From: Chelativorans xinjiangensis
Lineage (GTDB): Bacteria; Pseudomonadota; Alphaproteobacteria; Rhizobiales; Rhizobiaceae
DNA: 64,000 nt
Direction of reading: 5' to 3'
Assembly (NCBI RefSeq): GCF_009812055.1
Contig: NZ_WQNH01000012.1
Span: 30,245-94,244 of the forward strand
The position numbers and the translations under genes are program-made. Below are positions 63,752-64,000 of the stretch, piece after piece. Under the pieces are notes generated by a model that worked only from the letters and a program-made list of their open reading frames with translations, did no database searches and was not told where the DNA came from. How positions within the stretch are numbered: position 1 is the first letter of the stretch; each line of letters begins with the position of its first letter.

Positions 63752-63862
63752 GAAAAGCACCCGGGGGCGCATCGCGCTGCCGGGTGTTGACCTCCGGGAT
63801 CGGCCCCCTGGAAGGGCGCCCCGGTCGGCTGCTCGGAGTTTGCACTCGTCGCGGAAAGTCGG
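63752..63862 (-). ncRNA. structured RNA upstream of ffh, possible small RNA
   Basis: Downstream of a good promoter, the reverse-strand transcript folds into a GC-rich hairpin (CTCCG 63838-63834 with CGGAG 63796-63792, enclosing further stems). It then forms CACCCGG (63786-63780) / CCGGGTG (63764-63758) followed by CTTTTC. The second hairpin could terminate a ~105-base RNA ahead of ffh, or act as a leader attenuator. I recall small RNAs having been reported beside ffh in alphaproteobacteria, unverified here. It lacks the SRP RNA GGAAGCAGCC tip, so it is not 4.5S RNA. Confidence 0.5.
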
Positions 63863-63866
63863 CGCT

Positions 63867-63895
63867 TCTAGACAGGAAATAGCGACGAGAGTCAA
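63867..63895 (-). promoter_or_regulatory. promoter of the ffh-upstream RNA / ffh operon
   Basis: Reverse strand CTTGACT (hexamer TTGACT at 63890-63895) and TCTAGA (63867-63872) with an exact 17-base spacer, matching the alphaproteobacterial CTTGAC-N17 pattern. The start would be near 63860, about 185 bases before ffh. Confidence 0.6.
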
Positions 63896-64000
63896 GCGGC
63901 CGCATGGGAGGCCCAGGGCCCCGAACTCGGGTTAACGCGCTTTCGCTGTTGTGGGTTGGCTGATTCCATGGGTGCTCGGTTGATTCGGAGCGCCCGCCAT
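63896..64000. other. intergenic edge of window, no gene supported
   Basis: A short forward frame opens at ATG 63968 (MGARLIRSARH) and runs off the edge, but no ribosome site or family motif supports it. A divergent gene such as dapF is common beside ffh in related genomes, yet its start is not visible here. Confidence 0.4.

Noticed and set aside
63752..63862. SRP 4.5S RNA gene beside ffh
   Set aside because: The conserved SRP RNA tip (GGAAGCAGCC) is absent.
1..64000. Defence, CRISPR, prophage, toxin-antitoxin or biosynthetic gene cluster
   Set aside because: No spacer-repeat array, transposase, integrase, phage structural gene, restriction enzyme, or NRPS/PKS-type gene was seen on either strand.

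Overview
The window looks like a piece of a high-GC alphaproteobacterial chromosome. It most resembles the order Hyphomicrobiales (Rhizobiales), in or near the Phyllobacteriaceae (Mesorhizobium/Chelativorans-like). That placement rests on gene content seen here: DUF4164 next to tkt, IalB, DUF2794, DUF1223, DUF1674, a CenR-like regulator, a NAD-glutamate dehydrogenase of about 1,600 residues and RIME-like palindromic repeats. It is an inference, because no database search was possible. I see no transposase, integrase, phage gene, CRISPR array, tRNA or rRNA, and almost every stretch is ordinary core genome.

Layout. 1-8.1 kb is a carbon-metabolism block (tkt, gap, pgk, class I fba) with a cation/proton antiporter between gap and pgk. 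8.2-11.1 kb holds an SDR, a DUF1127 protein, a PfpI-like protein, a VOC protein and a YafY/WYL regulator, with two matching inverted-repeat operators. 11.2-24.4 kb is mixed housekeeping: argG, ialB, pcd, LMW-PTP/thpR, arylesterase plus a YbbA/YbbP-like ABC exporter, a Bax-inhibitor protein behind a ybhL-like leader, a probable 6S-like RNA, xth and lolA. 24.5-31.4 kb holds ftsK, amtB-glnK with a possible sigma-54 promoter, tesB and ubiH. 31.4-38.4 kb holds osmC, a Leu/Glu-type amino-acid dehydrogenase, msrA and the complete sdhCDAB operon. 38.5-42.6 kb has small envelope and regulatory genes, including a ClpP-fold membrane protein, a cenR-like gene and a YkuD transpeptidase. 42.8-49 kb holds NAD-GDH and an MFS transporter. 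49-55.5 kb holds purH, a heparinase-like protein, rsmB, htpX and DUF1674. 55.6-60.7 kb holds fpr, hyuAB and DUF2905. 60.7-64 kb holds rpsP, a GNAT, chorismate mutase and ffh, with a structured RNA upstream of ffh.

How the genes fit together. Central carbon flux (tkt/gap/pgk/fba, sdh, GDH) and nitrogen control (amtB-glnK, GDH) dominate. The most unusual signals are non-coding. One is a set of palindromic repeats whose terminal TAG doubles as the stop codon of neighbouring genes (argG, pat-like GNAT, purH, fpr, hyuB). The others are three candidate structured RNAs and a two-site YafY regulon. I found no clearly new multi-gene system. The best candidates for undescribed biology are the repeat/stop-codon relationship and the 39-41 kb block of poorly known secreted and membrane proteins.
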